From Pseudomonas mandelii (GTDB lineage Bacteria; Pseudomonadota; Gammaproteobacteria; Pseudomonadales; Pseudomonadaceae): a DNA stretch of 40,782 nt. Position 1 is the first letter of the stretch, and the number at the start of each line of letters is the position of its first letter. A program made the translations under genes and the position numbers. The notes under the pieces were generated by a model. That model did no database searches, was not told where the DNA came from, and was given only the letters and a program-made list of their open reading frames with translations. Positions 7,737 to 16,719 of this stretch are shown here, in pieces. Where the stretch lies: the NCBI RefSeq assembly GCF_002251635.1, contig NZ_NMOJ01000071.1, forward strand, positions 1-40,782, in the 5' to 3' direction.

Positions 7737-8240
7737 TTAGAGGCCGAGGGCCGAACGTTCTGCCGCCAGTTGATCGACACCGTCGACCACCTGAATCATG
7801 TTGAGCGGGTCGATTTCGAACATCACGCGACCGTCGATTTCGAGCTTGTAATAAACCGCCTTGATCGCGTGCTTGATTTCCGCCTTGTCGCCCGGCTTCC
7901 AGTCGCCCATGTCGACCTCTTTGATGCCGCCGCGCAGGGTGACCACGACCGGCGTCACCACGCCTCGCAGGCCCCGGAAGGCGCCCCGAAAGACGATGGT
8001 GCAAGCGGTCTGATCGGCCAGACCGAAGTACTTCAGCGACTCGCGGCGCACGCCGTTGGTGGTAAATGCCGCTTCCAGCTTTTCCAGGCCCATGGCCATT
8101 TCAATCGGCGCCGACATGCCGCCGCCCTGATAGTCGTCGGTCTTTTGCGTCAGCTTGGGCAGCGACAGGGTCGGCACGTCGCCGGCGAAACTCACACCGT
8201 CGACAAACGCGTTCATGTTGGAGAGAACTTGAGGAATCAT
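7737..8240 (-). CDS. FII: tail tube protein, P2 gpFII-like
   Basis: A 167-residue major tail tube protein. It starts MIPQVLSNMNAFVDGVSFAG and contains the GGGMSAPIEMAMGLEKLEA and KYFGL segments typical of P2-type tube subunits. It polymerises into the inner tube around the tape measure. It lies 12 bases after the sheath gene, and the pair is the signature of a contractile tail. Confidence 0.93.
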   Translation of the reverse strand: MIPQVLSNMNAFVDGVSFAGDVPTLSLPKLTQKTDDYQGGGMSAPIEMAMGLEKLEAAFTTNGVRRESLKYFGLADQTACTIVFRGAFRGLRGVVTPVVVTLRGGIKEVDMGDWKPGDKAEIKHAIKAVYYKLEIDGRVMFEIDPLNMIQVVDGVDQLAAERSALGL

Positions 8241-8252
8241 TGAGCGGCCCCC

Positions 8253-9425
8253 TTAGGCGGTTTCAAGAACTTCGGTCAACCATTCGTTGGTGACTTCAAT
8301 GAGGAAATTCGGGTTTTCTGCCGGCGGCACGTCGGTGAAGCGGATGCGCCAGTAAATTTTGCCCTGCTCGATTTGGCTGGCCGTGTTCATCTCCTTGTCC
8401 GCATAGACTTCGAAGTTGATCACCGCGCCGGCGTTCTTCTGGTCGCGCATGAATGCCTGAAGGCCTTCGGTCACGTCCTGCACGTAGGTCTTGGTAATCG
8501 AGCGGTCGACCGCCCATTTGTGCCCGGCCTGAATCGCATCCATCAGGATGTCGCAGGTGCGCACCCGGGTAACGAACGCCCATTTCGGATCGGTGGACAA
8601 CGTGCGGTTGCCCCACAGGCGATAACCGCCATCGCGCAGAATCGTGGCGATGTTCGCGTTATTCAGCAGGTTGGCCCGGCAAGTTTCGTCGCCGTCCAGG
8701 TACTCGATCGGGCGTTTGGTGCCGGTGATGCCGACAAACTCTTTGTTCGACGGCGACGCCCAGTAACCGTAATTGGCATCGGTCCAGGCAAAGAGCCCAG
8801 CGACCCACGCCGAGGCCGGCGCGTCGACGGTGGCACTGGCGACGGTGTCCCAATACTTGACGCCGGGGTCGACCAGATACAGGCGCTTGCTGCCGAACTC
8901 CTGGGCGTAAGCCATAACCGCCTCATCGGTGGTGTTCGGGCCGTCGATGATGGCGATCGCGCGCAACTTGCCCGCCAGGGCGTCCATGGCCGTGGCCACC
9001 GCTTGCGTCGAGGAATGCCCCGGGGCAATCAGTAGTTTCGGCTGGGCGTTGTGCTTGCTCTTGCCATCCAGCAGCGCTTGCAGGCCAGTACGCTGACCAT
9101 CGGCCAGAACGCCACCAATGATGGCGGACGTTTGCAGCGCGGCGTCTTCCAGCTTGGGCACGCCGATGGCGACGATCACCGCCTTGGCGCGCACGTAGAT
9201 CGCCTTGGCGGCCTTGGTGATTGCCGAGTCAGGACCGAAGGCGGCAATGGCTTCGCGTTCGGACGTGAGCAACACCAGCTCGCCGGCCAGAGCCTTACCG
9301 CCGCCCAGCAGTCCCGGGGTGAAGGTGTCGCACAGACCAATGATCGACGACGACGGCAGCGAGATGGTGCGCGCACCGGTGTCGATCAGCGTGGTGGTGA
9401 CGCCATGGAAAAATCCAGTAGACAT
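8253..9425 (-). CDS. FI: contractile tail sheath protein, P2 gpFI-like
   Basis: A 390-residue tail sheath subunit. The N-terminus (FFHGVTTTLIDTGARTISLP) and the C-terminal INFEVYADKEMNTASQIEQG followed by KIYWRIRFTDVPPAENP are hallmark parts of the family. The sheath contracts to drive the tube through the cell envelope. The start at 9425 has a strong CTGGAG ribosome site. The upstream 110-base gap holds a terminator-like hairpin and a palindrome. Confidence 0.95.
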   Translation of the reverse strand: MSTGFFHGVTTTLIDTGARTISLPSSSIIGLCDTFTPGLLGGGKALAGELVLLTSEREAIAAFGPDSAITKAAKAIYVRAKAVIVAIGVPKLEDAALQTSAIIGGVLADGQRTGLQALLDGKSKHNAQPKLLIAPGHSSTQAVATAMDALAGKLRAIAIIDGPNTTDEAVMAYAQEFGSKRLYLVDPGVKYWDTVASATVDAPASAWVAGLFAWTDANYGYWASPSNKEFVGITGTKRPIEYLDGDETCRANLLNNANIATILRDGGYRLWGNRTLSTDPKWAFVTRVRTCDILMDAIQAGHKWAVDRSITKTYVQDVTEGLQAFMRDQKNAGAVINFEVYADKEMNTASQIEQGKIYWRIRFTDVPPAENPNFLIEVTNEWLTEVLETA

Positions 9426-9444
9426 TTATCAATCTCCAGAAACG

Positions 9445-9468
9445 AAAAAGCCCCGCGTGAGCGAGGCT
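9445..9468 (-). terminator. intrinsic terminator just before sheath gene
   Basis: On the minus strand AGCCTCGC and GCGGGGCT form an eight-pair stem (one wobble) with a TCAC tetraloop, followed by five T residues. It ends about 20 bases before the sheath start codon. It is the best-formed of the terminator-plus-SD units in the tail region. A second, weaker GC-rich hairpin lies at 9507-9529. Confidence 0.65.
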
Positions 9469-9483
9469 GTCGGGGTGGTTCGT

Positions 9484-9495
9484 GTTACGCGTAAC
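9484..9495. repeat. perfect palindrome GTTACGCGTAAC
   Basis: The same 12-base palindrome as at 3258-3269, again in a non-coding gap, 16 bases upstream of a terminator-like hairpin and ahead of a structural gene. Two exact copies in equivalent places suggest a protein site or a recombination boundary. Confidence 0.6.
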
Positions 9496-9537
9496 GGAAA
9501 AGAAAATGCCCCGTCAGTGCAGGGCGTTTAACGAACT

Positions 9538-10143
9538 TTATTGCGCGCCCTCCGGCACGGGCGCCGGTGTGTCGGTGCTGTCGGCGGCCGCTGCAAAAAA
9601 CGCACGGATCATGTTGACTGCCGAGTTTGCAAGCTCCTCAGCGTCTTCCTCCTGTTCGCTGGCCATACACGCCCGGATTTGTTCCTTGGCGGCCAAACGG
9701 GTAGTTCGAATCCACACCAGGTCGGCGCTATAGGCCTCAGCCTCGGAAAGAATGTTGTCAGCTGCTTGCTGTGGCGTTCGACCATTGATTGCCCATGCCG
9801 CGACCATTGGCGGGATTGCAGCCACTGGATAGCCGGCGGCCTTGAACGCCTGCGCCTCATCGGCCGTGCGCTGATACTCCAAAGCTCGCAGAGGATCACC
9901 CGCAACTTCCACACGGGCCGCATCTGCGGCCTGATCGACACGCAAACAAAGTTCCTCCACGGTGGGCAGGACAATGGAGTGCCCACCATTCACGCGAGCG
10001 ACATAGTCCAGATACCGAGGATCGGCAGCGTCAATCTCGACTTGATTCGGCCACACACTCGGATCTTGTGGGCCGCCGAAAGTCCCAATTACTCGACTGA
10101 AGGTATCGTCTGAAAATTGAACGCAAACTGTTTCAGTGATCAT
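9538..10143 (-). CDS. tail fibre assembly / small fibre protein
   Basis: A 201-residue protein placed directly after the tail fibre gene, with which it overlaps by one base. It has a small beta-rich N-terminal part (VCVQFSDDTFSRVIGTFGGP) and a helical, alanine-rich C-terminal part. The placement and the long helical tail fit fibre-assembly proteins of contractile-tailed Pseudomonas phages, although no diagnostic motif was recognised. Function is inferred mainly from position. Confidence 0.6.
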   Translation of the reverse strand: MITETVCVQFSDDTFSRVIGTFGGPQDPSVWPNQVEIDAADPRYLDYVARVNGGHSIVLPTVEELCLRVDQAADAARVEVAGDPLRALEYQRTADEAQAFKAAGYPVAAIPPMVAAWAINGRTPQQAADNILSEAEAYSADLVWIRTTRLAAKEQIRACMASEQEEDAEELANSAVNMIRAFFAAAADSTDTPAPVPEGAQ

Positions 10144-12521
10144 CAGAATTTGTACCCGTAGCAGTTAAATTGGGTGGTCGTCAAAGGCCCAGTGGCTTGC
10201 AGCCAAATGTATTGCGTCGTAAACAATGGCACGTCGCGAAACGTGAACGTAACGTTCTGGCCTGCCGCCGTCGACTGGCCCACATACGTCGTAAATCCAG
10301 GGTTGGCCGAGCCCGCCGCAGTGCCGGCGGCGATTACAGTGCATTGCCCGGCAGCATTGACAGTGCTGGCCGCGTTCATGTTGATGCTCTTGGCATTGGG
10401 TGGCACTGAGGCAGTAAGGGAAACGGGCGTGAGTGTCGCCACGAGGCCGCCATAGATCGACTTGTAGGTCATCACCTCCCGGTCCACCACTTCCAAAACA
10501 GGGAACTGACCACTTGCGTTAATCGGAACTACCGCCACCAGCGCAGAGGCGGTATAGCCGGCTGGCAAGCTGGCGGGCGGGCATTTTTCTGACAGAACGC
10601 CGGGGGTGCCATTCACGCCCACAAGCGCCATGGCTTTGGTGTCAGGGTTGTAGACCACGTAAATACCAAGCCACCCATTGACCGGCGCACCGCCAGCCAC
10701 GCCCATGCCGCCCGCACCTACGGCAGATAAGTTGATCGACTTGTTGACGCCGACCAGCCTATGGAGACCTCCATAGGAAGCCATTACAAGTAGTTCATCG
10801 GCCTTGTAAGTTGCTGTTAGCGAAGGGGCTGTAACCGACATGCGACCGTTGCGCACATCACCGATCACCCCGCCGAACGATTCTCGAACAGTGGAGTATT
10901 GCAACTGAGCCGAGCCCGATGCCCACCAGTTCGTACCCCCAGCGTTGACCAGCTCCAGGCTGGCGCCTGGCTGTAATGTGATGTTCGCAAGCGCGATGCC
11001 GCCGGCGTCAATTATGTCAGCACCAGCACAGGCTACGGTGACAGCTCCGTCGCCAACATTGCGAAAATGAATTGCCTCTCCTCGATTAACGAGATTTGAT
11101 GCCGGCAAGGTGACTGTGAAAGTCCCGTTAACCGAGACCAAGTTGCCAATATCCGCTACCGTCAATGCTGCTGCCGCCGTCAGAACGGTGAATCCTCGAT
11201 AGCCACCCTTCGCGCGCTGCACAAACTCGGTGTTCGCTACCGACTTATCATTGTCACCAGCGGCCGGCGTTGGGGTCGTCGGATTGCCGGTCATGGCAAT
11301 GCTGTCAAAGTCGCTCTGCTGCTGAGCGATGGTATTAGCACCCGTGACGAACAACAGCGTGGACGTCCCTTGCGTGACCGCAACACCCGCGCCGGCCGCC
11401 GTTTTCACCGTCAAGGAAAAGGCGCCGGTGGTGCTGTTAACTACTTGCAAGCGCGTCTGTACGGTTGGAACCACAATCGTGCGGTTGCCGGTCAAGGCGC
11501 CAAACAAGGTCAATGTCCCCGTCCCTGCCTCAGCGGCCGTCAGCGCAAGAGTGCCCGCACCAGAGATGTCAATAAACGTGCTTCCATGCACGGCCGTGCG
11601 CACAAACTCTGCGTTGGCCAGTTGCCGTGTATTGCTGCCAGCCGGTGCCGTATTCGCCGTAGGCGAGCCCAGAAACGCCGGGGAGTTGATCGGGGCGTAA
11701 CCTTGGGTCACGTCCTGAAACACCAGCGACGTACTGCCGAGAATAATCACCCCGTCCGTGACCAACTGCCAACGGCTGTCGGCCAGCGTGGCGCCCTGCT
11801 CGACCGCCACCACCAGCGCCGACGTGACTTCGGCACTGCTGTCGGCATCCAGCGCACGCGGCCAGACCCCAGCCGCCACGATATACAGACCGTTGTCCTT
11901 GGCCACCGTCTGGTTTTTCACCAACACCCGATCGCCCGCCACCAGGGCGACGCCGTCGACGGGCTGCAAACCCGCCAGCGCGATGTTGGCCGTGGTGGCC
12001 ACGCGCACCGACTGCTTGCTGTCGAGCTTGTACAGTTCTTCCAGAACCTTCGAATCGACATACTCACGCGTCGCCAGCACCACCGACGGGTCAATCTTCA
12101 GCGTGATATTGGCAGCGCTGGACACAATGAAATTCATCCGCACCACTTGCGTGCGACCCGAGCCCTGCGACAGCACCGGCTTGAAACTCGGCGCGCAGTT
12201 GGCCACAGCCACCAGATCGCCGTCCGCGTCATACAGGCCGATTTCGCGAATCCAGAAACCACCCTCATCGGCCGGAATGACCTGCTCGGCAATGATCACC
12301 GCCGGATTGGCTGGATCAATCTTGAGCTGATTCAGCGGACGGCGGCGCCATTCGCGGATCAGTTGGGTTTGCGTTGCGCTCGGAATCGGGTCGGTCAGGT
12401 TGGCATCACCCACGCCCATTTCCGTAAGCTTCCAGGGAATGCCGAGCGCGTCGGCGTTCGCCTGCTTGGCCATCCCCACGTTCGTGAGGATCGCAAAAAA
12501 CTGCGAATTCGCATCAATCAT
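10143..12521 (-). CDS. H: tail fibre protein, P2 gpH-like
   Basis: A 792-residue fibre. The N-terminal 160 residues (FFAILTNVGMAKQANADALG, then NPAVIIAEQVIPADEGGFWI) are the conserved baseplate-attachment domain of P2-type fibres. The middle carries repeated NSPAFLGSPTANTAPAGSN-like phage tail-fibre repeats with QLANAEFVRTAV and SVANTEFVQRAK. The C-terminal half is unlike common fibres and probably binds the host receptor. It is coupled to gene I upstream (8-base overlap) and to the presumed fibre chaperone downstream. Confidence 0.9.
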   Translation of the reverse strand: MIDANSQFFAILTNVGMAKQANADALGIPWKLTEMGVGDANLTDPIPSATQTQLIREWRRRPLNQLKIDPANPAVIIAEQVIPADEGGFWIREIGLYDADGDLVAVANCAPSFKPVLSQGSGRTQVVRMNFIVSSAANITLKIDPSVVLATREYVDSKVLEELYKLDSKQSVRVATTANIALAGLQPVDGVALVAGDRVLVKNQTVAKDNGLYIVAAGVWPRALDADSSAEVTSALVVAVEQGATLADSRWQLVTDGVIILGSTSLVFQDVTQGYAPINSPAFLGSPTANTAPAGSNTRQLANAEFVRTAVHGSTFIDISGAGTLALTAAEAGTGTLTLFGALTGNRTIVVPTVQTRLQVVNSTTGAFSLTVKTAAGAGVAVTQGTSTLLFVTGANTIAQQQSDFDSIAMTGNPTTPTPAAGDNDKSVANTEFVQRAKGGYRGFTVLTAAAALTVADIGNLVSVNGTFTVTLPASNLVNRGEAIHFRNVGDGAVTVACAGADIIDAGGIALANITLQPGASLELVNAGGTNWWASGSAQLQYSTVRESFGGVIGDVRNGRMSVTAPSLTATYKADELLVMASYGGLHRLVGVNKSINLSAVGAGGMGVAGGAPVNGWLGIYVVYNPDTKAMALVGVNGTPGVLSEKCPPASLPAGYTASALVAVVPINASGQFPVLEVVDREVMTYKSIYGGLVATLTPVSLTASVPPNAKSINMNAASTVNAAGQCTVIAAGTAAGSANPGFTTYVGQSTAAGQNVTFTFRDVPLFTTQYIWLQATGPLTTTQFNCYGYKF

Positions 12522-13122
12522 AATAAACGTCCAGGGTGTCTATGGAGTGTTCGCGGCCGACTACGCCGAAGGTGCCGGTGACTTCGATGTCACGCATGAC
12601 CGGCGGATACACGTCGATTTCGTCGCCTTCATACACGGCGACACTGATGTCTAAAACGCCTTGGGTTTCCAGGCTGATCGCCAGCCCGGTCAGGTGCCGC
12701 GTGACGGGTTTCGCGTCATCAATCAGGCGCTCCAGCTCCTGATACATTTCTTCGGTGATCCCGGTATCCAGCACACCGACCTTCAGCGCAAAGGTGCCCG
12801 GCGGGCCTTCCGGCACCGTGTTAAACCACTCGACGATTTCAATCAGATAGCCCAGGGGCTCGACCACCCGGCGCAACGCGCCGATGGTCCCCTTGTGGGC
12901 ATGGATGTAATAGGACGCCTTGATGGCCGCGCGCTTGGTCGCCTCGGTCCATCCGGGGTCCCAGCGATCGACCGACCACGCCCACGCCAAATGCGGCAGC
13001 AGATGCACCGGGCAGGTATCGGCGTTGTACAAGGTGCGCAACGGGACAATGGTTCGCTCATAAAACGCCGCCTCCAGGGCGCGCTCCAGTTGCGTGCTAT
13101 TGCTCGGCAGCAGGCTTTTCAT
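12514..13122 (-). CDS. I: baseplate protein, P2 gpI-like
   Basis: A 202-residue tail protein I. It starts MKSLLPSNSTQLERALEAAF and contains CPVHLLPHLAWAWSVDRWDP and HKGTIGALRRVVEPLGY, which define the family. It connects the baseplate wedge to the fibre. The start overlaps the end of J by four bases (ATGA), indicating translational coupling. Confidence 0.93.
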   Translation of the reverse strand: MKSLLPSNSTQLERALEAAFYERTIVPLRTLYNADTCPVHLLPHLAWAWSVDRWDPGWTEATKRAAIKASYYIHAHKGTIGALRRVVEPLGYLIEIVEWFNTVPEGPPGTFALKVGVLDTGITEEMYQELERLIDDAKPVTRHLTGLAISLETQGVLDISVAVYEGDEIDVYPPVMRDIEVTGTFGVVGREHSIDTLDVYYD

Positions 13123-14006
13123 GATGCCCCCGCCAGTTTCACGTCATAGCCCACGCAGTACGCCGCCTGCGCCTTGGTCGGGGCCAGATCCGCCCAGCCG
13201 ACCAGCTCAACCCGGGCCACGCCGGCCACGTGCAATTGCGCGTCGACCGCCGAACGGGCCACCTCGACGCCCAAGCGCTTGCGCGGATTGATCCACGCCG
13301 CCAAGCGTCGGTTGGCTTCGGCCAAACTGGCATCCCCTTCAGGCCCCACGCCGGCCATGTGCAAAATGGCGTCAATGCGATAATCAATAATCTGCGCACT
13401 CTGCACCGTGACCCGATCGCACACCGGCCGCACGTCTTCGTCATTCAGCGCCGCCTTGACCGTGGCCAGCAGCTCGGCACTGGCCACCCCCTTGCCTTCG
13501 GAACTCAACACCGTGACGGTGACGTAACACGGCGCCGGGCTTTCCGCCGTGGCGTCCATCACCAACCCCGAGGCGTTACGGGCATGCAGGATGTAGCTTG
13601 CGCGCGGGCCGGCCGTGGTCAGCCCCTCAAAGGCCAACTGGATGCGCTCGCGAAACGGGTCGTCCTGCTCCTTGACCTCCGGCACCGGCGGCACCGCCGA
13701 CAGATCCTCGGCCTGAATCACCAGGCGCTTGAGGTTGTAATTGGCGCCCAGGTGATCAAGGTCAGGGCCGATCGCATGGGCCAACAGCAGCGCCTTGCAG
13801 CCATCGTTAACCCGGGCACGGTTAGCGACCTTCATATAGGCGGCCACCTCCAGCAACTTCACCACCGGATCACTCTCAAGCGGCGCGCTCCAGTTATCGC
13901 CCATGTAGCCGCGAAAGGTGCCCAGCGCTTCGTCGTAAGTGTCTTCAAAGTCCAGACCTTCCAACACGTCCGGCGCCGGCAACGCCGACAGATCAACGAT
14001 GCTCAT
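13119..14006 (-). CDS. J: baseplate wedge protein, P2 gpJ-like
   Basis: A 295-residue baseplate J protein, related to T4 gp6, forming the wedge around the hub. Visible motifs are the N-terminal LPAPDVLEGLDFEDTYDE, the middle LAHAIGPDLDHLGANYNLKR and the C-terminal GVEVARSAVDAQLHVAGV. It overlaps W upstream and I downstream by four bases each. Confidence 0.93.
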   Translation of the reverse strand: MSIVDLSALPAPDVLEGLDFEDTYDEALGTFRGYMGDNWSAPLESDPVVKLLEVAAYMKVANRARVNDGCKALLLAHAIGPDLDHLGANYNLKRLVIQAEDLSAVPPVPEVKEQDDPFRERIQLAFEGLTTAGPRASYILHARNASGLVMDATAESPAPCYVTVTVLSSEGKGVASAELLATVKAALNDEDVRPVCDRVTVQSAQIIDYRIDAILHMAGVGPEGDASLAEANRRLAAWINPRKRLGVEVARSAVDAQLHVAGVARVELVGWADLAPTKAQAAYCVGYDVKLAGAS

Positions 14007-14329
14007 ACGCTCACCTCAAACAGAAAACGGTCGCCGAGGTATTCGCCGGCAATGCTCAGATTGATTTGCCCGCCCAGCACCGAGAGTGCGCGGACGCGCT
14101 CCAGCTTGACGCGCGGCTCCCAGCGACTGATCGCCCGGACCGCCTCGGCCTGCACCGAGCTTTTCCAGCCTTCGTTCACCGGCATGTCGACGTACAAGGG
14201 GATGTTGCTGCCGTACTCCGGCCGGTGCCGGCGACTGCCCACCCGCGTGCCCAGGATGTCGGCAATGCACTGGCGCAGATGCGCGATGCCGGAAATGGGT
14301 TGGCCGGTGTGGCGATCCATTCCGATCAT
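14003..14329 (-). CDS. W: baseplate protein, P2 gpW / T4 gp25-like
   Basis: A 108-residue lysozyme-like wedge protein of the gp25 family. The segment GIAHLRQCIADILGTRVGSR followed by RPEYGSNIPLYVD is diagnostic, as is the R-W-EPRVKLERV segment. It links sheath and baseplate. It is preceded by a small unknown gene instead of directly by V as in P2. Confidence 0.93.
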   Translation of the reverse strand: MIGMDRHTGQPISGIAHLRQCIADILGTRVGSRRHRPEYGSNIPLYVDMPVNEGWKSSVQAEAVRAISRWEPRVKLERVRALSVLGGQINLSIAGEYLGDRFLFEVSV

Positions 14330-14333
14330 TTGA

Positions 14334-14612
14334 TTACTCCGGCAATAGCTCCAAATCTGGATGCGCTTTCAGAAACTCATATTGATCATCACCAAAGGCA
14401 GCGACACGACCCGCGACAACAGCAAGAGTGCCGCCGCCGGGTAGGATCAATGTCCGCGAGGTGAAAACCTTGTCGCGAAATACGCGCAGTGGCCCGACGG
14501 CCTCAACCGCGTCAGACATAGCCGGAAAACCCAACGGTGCCGGTTTCAATCCCGGCACTGCGATTGCTTCGCCAGTATCATTCGAATTGGCATCGGTTCT
14601 AGACTTACTCAT
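14334..14612 (-). CDS. small hypothetical protein between V and W
   Basis: A 92-residue protein of unknown function. The start MSKSRT at 14612 follows a CTGGAG ribosome site that is itself preceded by a terminator-like hairpin. The C-terminal part (VFTSRTLILPGGGTLAVVAG followed by VAAFGDDQYEFLKAHPDLEL) looks like a compact beta-rich domain with a final helix. It stops four bases before W begins, so it is part of the baseplate operon. The terminal part looks like those of small baseplate or tail accessory proteins, but no family is claimed. Confidence 0.65.
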   Translation of the reverse strand: MSKSRTDANSNDTGEAIAVPGLKPAPLGFPAMSDAVEAVGPLRVFRDKVFTSRTLILPGGGTLAVVAGRVAAFGDDQYEFLKAHPDLELLPE

Positions 14613-14631
14613 AAGGCCCACTCCAGGCATG

Positions 14632-14654
14632 AAAAAGCCCGCACTTGGCGGGCT
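14632..14654 (-). terminator. terminator-like hairpin before 14612 gene
   Basis: On the minus strand AGCCCGC and GCGGGCT form a seven-pair stem around a five-base loop, followed by five T residues. The ribosome site of the next gene follows directly. Confidence 0.65.
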
Positions 14655-14669
14655 GATTTGGAATTGAAA

Positions 14670-15227
14670 TCAATGCGTGTGGTGATTGCTGTTGCCACCG
14701 GCGTCAATAATCGCCCCAGCACTGGTGATGCCCTGCGTGACGTGTAGCGCGCCGTCGATGGTCACCGCCGCTTTCAGGTTGATATTGCCGGTCGTAACGG
14801 TAACGGCGGCATCGGTGACGACCGCCTCAGTACTGGCGACTTTGATGGTCACCGTCCCGCTCGGCAAGGTGATGGTGTAAGACTTGGCCTGCCAGTCGTA
14901 GACCAGCGAACCACCGTCATCAAAGCGCCAAACCTCCACATGATCGCGGTTATCCGGCGGCGCGCCAGCATTGCCGTACAGCCCCGGAACAAAAGTACCA
15001 AGGCCGGCTTGGCCGCTGGGGTTGAGCAACACCCCTTGCTCGCCCAAGCTCGGTGACCGCCAGTGCCGCGCCTTACCGGCGGCCAAGCTGTGCCAACGCA
15101 CCCAGGCGCTGGTCCACTCGCCATTGGTGACGCGCACCATGCCCGCGGCCAGATCCACACCGACCACCGCACACGGCATCAACATGGCTGCAATCATGCG
15201 ATCATGCTCGGCGCTCGCGTAACTCAC
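14670..15227 (-). CDS. V: baseplate spike protein, P2 gpV-like
   Basis: A 185-residue central spike. An OB-fold-like N-terminal region (residues 15-95, with SPSLGEQGVLLNPSGQAGLG) is followed by a repetitive beta-helix (TITLPSGTVTIKVASTEAVV and onward). The protein ends in NHHTH, matching the histidine-rich metal-binding apex of phage spikes that holds an iron ion at the tip. The tip pierces the outer membrane. It overlaps the preceding gene by four bases. Confidence 0.93.
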   Translation of the reverse strand: MSYASAEHDRMIAAMLMPCAVVGVDLAAGMVRVTNGEWTSAWVRWHSLAAGKARHWRSPSLGEQGVLLNPSGQAGLGTFVPGLYGNAGAPPDNRDHVEVWRFDDGGSLVYDWQAKSYTITLPSGTVTIKVASTEAVVTDAAVTVTTGNINLKAAVTIDGALHVTQGITSAGAIIDAGGNSNHHTH

Positions 15228-15742
15228 GGCAGGTCCTCAGGTTTGAAAAAGTCGGCTTTGCCGTCGTCGTTGAAGCCCAGCATCAGGGTACCCGGTGGCT
15301 CGTCAGGCCATGGCCATTCTTCCTCGCCGAGGTAGATCTGCTGCGTCCACTCCACTAACCAGACCACGTAGCCATCCAGCTCCGGTTTGGTCCAGTCCTG
15401 CATCGCCTGAACAAACTCGGCATGCTCTACCTCAAGCCCCCACGTTTGCAGTCGCAACAAGACAGCCAGCTGTGCTGCCAGGTGCGCGGCTTGCTGGCAA
15501 TGCTGGGGGCGTATGGGGTCGACAATGATTCGGGCCTCAAACTTGCAAATGACGCTCGTCTGCCCTGTGCCGATGTCGAGACCGGGTTCCATCTCAGCCA
15601 GTTCAATGAACACCGCCGGCAATGCAATGCGATCCTTGATGTTCGGCCAAGCTGTCACCGCGTGAACGCCCGGCAGATTAGCCTTCAGGTGCTGCTCAAT
15701 TGCCCGGTAAAGCTGGTCAAAACTAAAAGGCTCGTCAGGCAT
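15224..15742 (-). CDS. putative tail completion/terminator protein
   Basis: A 172-residue protein between Z and V. It has a gpU/tail-terminator-like layout: an N-terminal helix with LYRAIEQHLKANLPGVHAV, a beta region (PAVFIELAEMEPG, FEARIIV), a helix of glutamines and alanines, and a WLVEWTQQIYLGEE strand. In lambda and related phages the tail terminator sits in this place between head-completion and tail genes. The functional call is from shape and position; no definite motif was recognised. Confidence 0.5.
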   Translation of the reverse strand: MPDEPFSFDQLYRAIEQHLKANLPGVHAVTAWPNIKDRIALPAVFIELAEMEPGLDIGTGQTSVICKFEARIIVDPIRPQHCQQAAHLAAQLAVLLRLQTWGLEVEHAEFVQAMQDWTKPELDGYVVWLVEWTQQIYLGEEEWPWPDEPPGTLMLGFNDDGKADFFKPEDLP

Positions 15743-16400
15743 TGGTCGTCCCCTTCAAATACTTTTGCAGCTCAAAGTTGAATTCCTGCCGCAAGATTTC
15801 CAGCAGGCGCGCGTCGGCGCGTTTGACCCAACTGTCAAAGTGCGGCCGGGCTTGTTCCAGTGACACCTTGGCTTTGGCCAGCGGAAAGCGACTACCGTTT
15901 TCCGCCACCCAACCCGAACTGGCGCCACGATTTGAAGACACCGTGGTATCGGGATAATCGCCCGCATTGAAGTGCTTGCTCGCGGTGCGGATCCAGATGT
16001 CGGGCTTGTTGCCGTAGACCTTCTTGAGAAAGGCGCCCTGATAACGTCGACCGGCCACCGACACGCCATTACCAGACTGTCGTGCCCGACCTATCCGACT
16101 GGACTCGATGGCATTCAAACCGAACCACAACTTGCCGCTGGTGGCCCCGCCGGCGACCGGGTAGCTGCGCAAGCGCTGACGAACCGCTGCAACGGCAATA
16201 CGTTCCTGCCGACTGACGGCCCGGGCAATGTGCGTACGCAGCCAACCCAACGTTTTGTTGATCGCTCGACGTTGCGCGGCTGCGGCGGCTTTGGGCACGA
16301 GCTTGGCGAAGTCCTCGAACGCTTTCAGGTCCGACGTCGAGGACTGGATGGAAATCATCCCGCCACCGGCCGAGGGCTTGAAGTAACTGCCGACACTCAT
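15735..16400 (-). CDS. Z: minor tail protein Z-like
   Basis: A 221-residue protein of the prophage minor tail protein Z family. Diagnostic parts are VPKAAAAAQRRAINKTLGWL near residue 35, LWFGLNAIESSRIGRARQSG in the middle, and the C-terminal SRFPLAKAKVSLEQARPHFD. The family acts at the head-tail joint. It overlaps genes on both sides by a few bases. Confidence 0.85.
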   Translation of the reverse strand: MSVGSYFKPSAGGGMISIQSSTSDLKAFEDFAKLVPKAAAAAQRRAINKTLGWLRTHIARAVSRQERIAVAAVRQRLRSYPVAGGATSGKLWFGLNAIESSRIGRARQSGNGVSVAGRRYQGAFLKKVYGNKPDIWIRTASKHFNAGDYPDTTVSSNRGASSGWVAENGSRFPLAKAKVSLEQARPHFDSWVKRADARLLEILRQEFNFELQKYLKGTTNA

Positions 16401-16717
16401 GCGCGCATCCTCAGGATCAAGGCGACCAGACCGTCACCGCTCGGTTCCAGCTGCAGCAGGTCGTAATCGCCACCGCCATCCAGCGCGGGCAGATCAATGC
16501 TGACCAGCATGCCCTGCTCCAGGCCATGCGAATCGCTGACGCGGATCTCGAACCTCGGCTCACGCAACCCGGTGTTGAGCTTGCCGAACTTGGGCTGTAA
16601 CCAGGGCGCGGCGAACATGCCGAGCACCGGTTCAGCACGGCCCTCGATCCGCGCGCTGTCGCCCAGCGTTTCGAATACCACCGCGTCGACCTCGGCAATC
16701 AGGTCGCGAAAGCCCAC
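16397..16717 (-). CDS. head-tail joining protein
   Basis: A 106-residue protein after the capsid gene. The start is taken as GTG at 16717 (MGFRDLIAEVDAVVF): it lies three bases beyond the capsid stop and eight bases from a GGAG. Features are FETLGDSARIEGR, MFAAPWLQPKFGKLNTGLRE and LDGGGDYDLLQLEPSGDGLV. Proteins of this kind fill the place of lambda FII and join head and tail. An upstream extension in frame exists but overlaps the capsid gene and looks untranslated. Confidence 0.7.
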   Translation of the reverse strand: MGFRDLIAEVDAVVFETLGDSARIEGRAEPVLGMFAAPWLQPKFGKLNTGLREPRFEIRVSDSHGLEQGMLVSIDLPALDGGGDYDLLQLEPSGDGLVALILRMRA

Positions 16718-16719
16718 GG

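Noticed and set aside
11370-12581. Plus-strand open frame of 403 codons opposite the tail fibre
   Set aside because: Antisense shadow with biased residues and no start signal.
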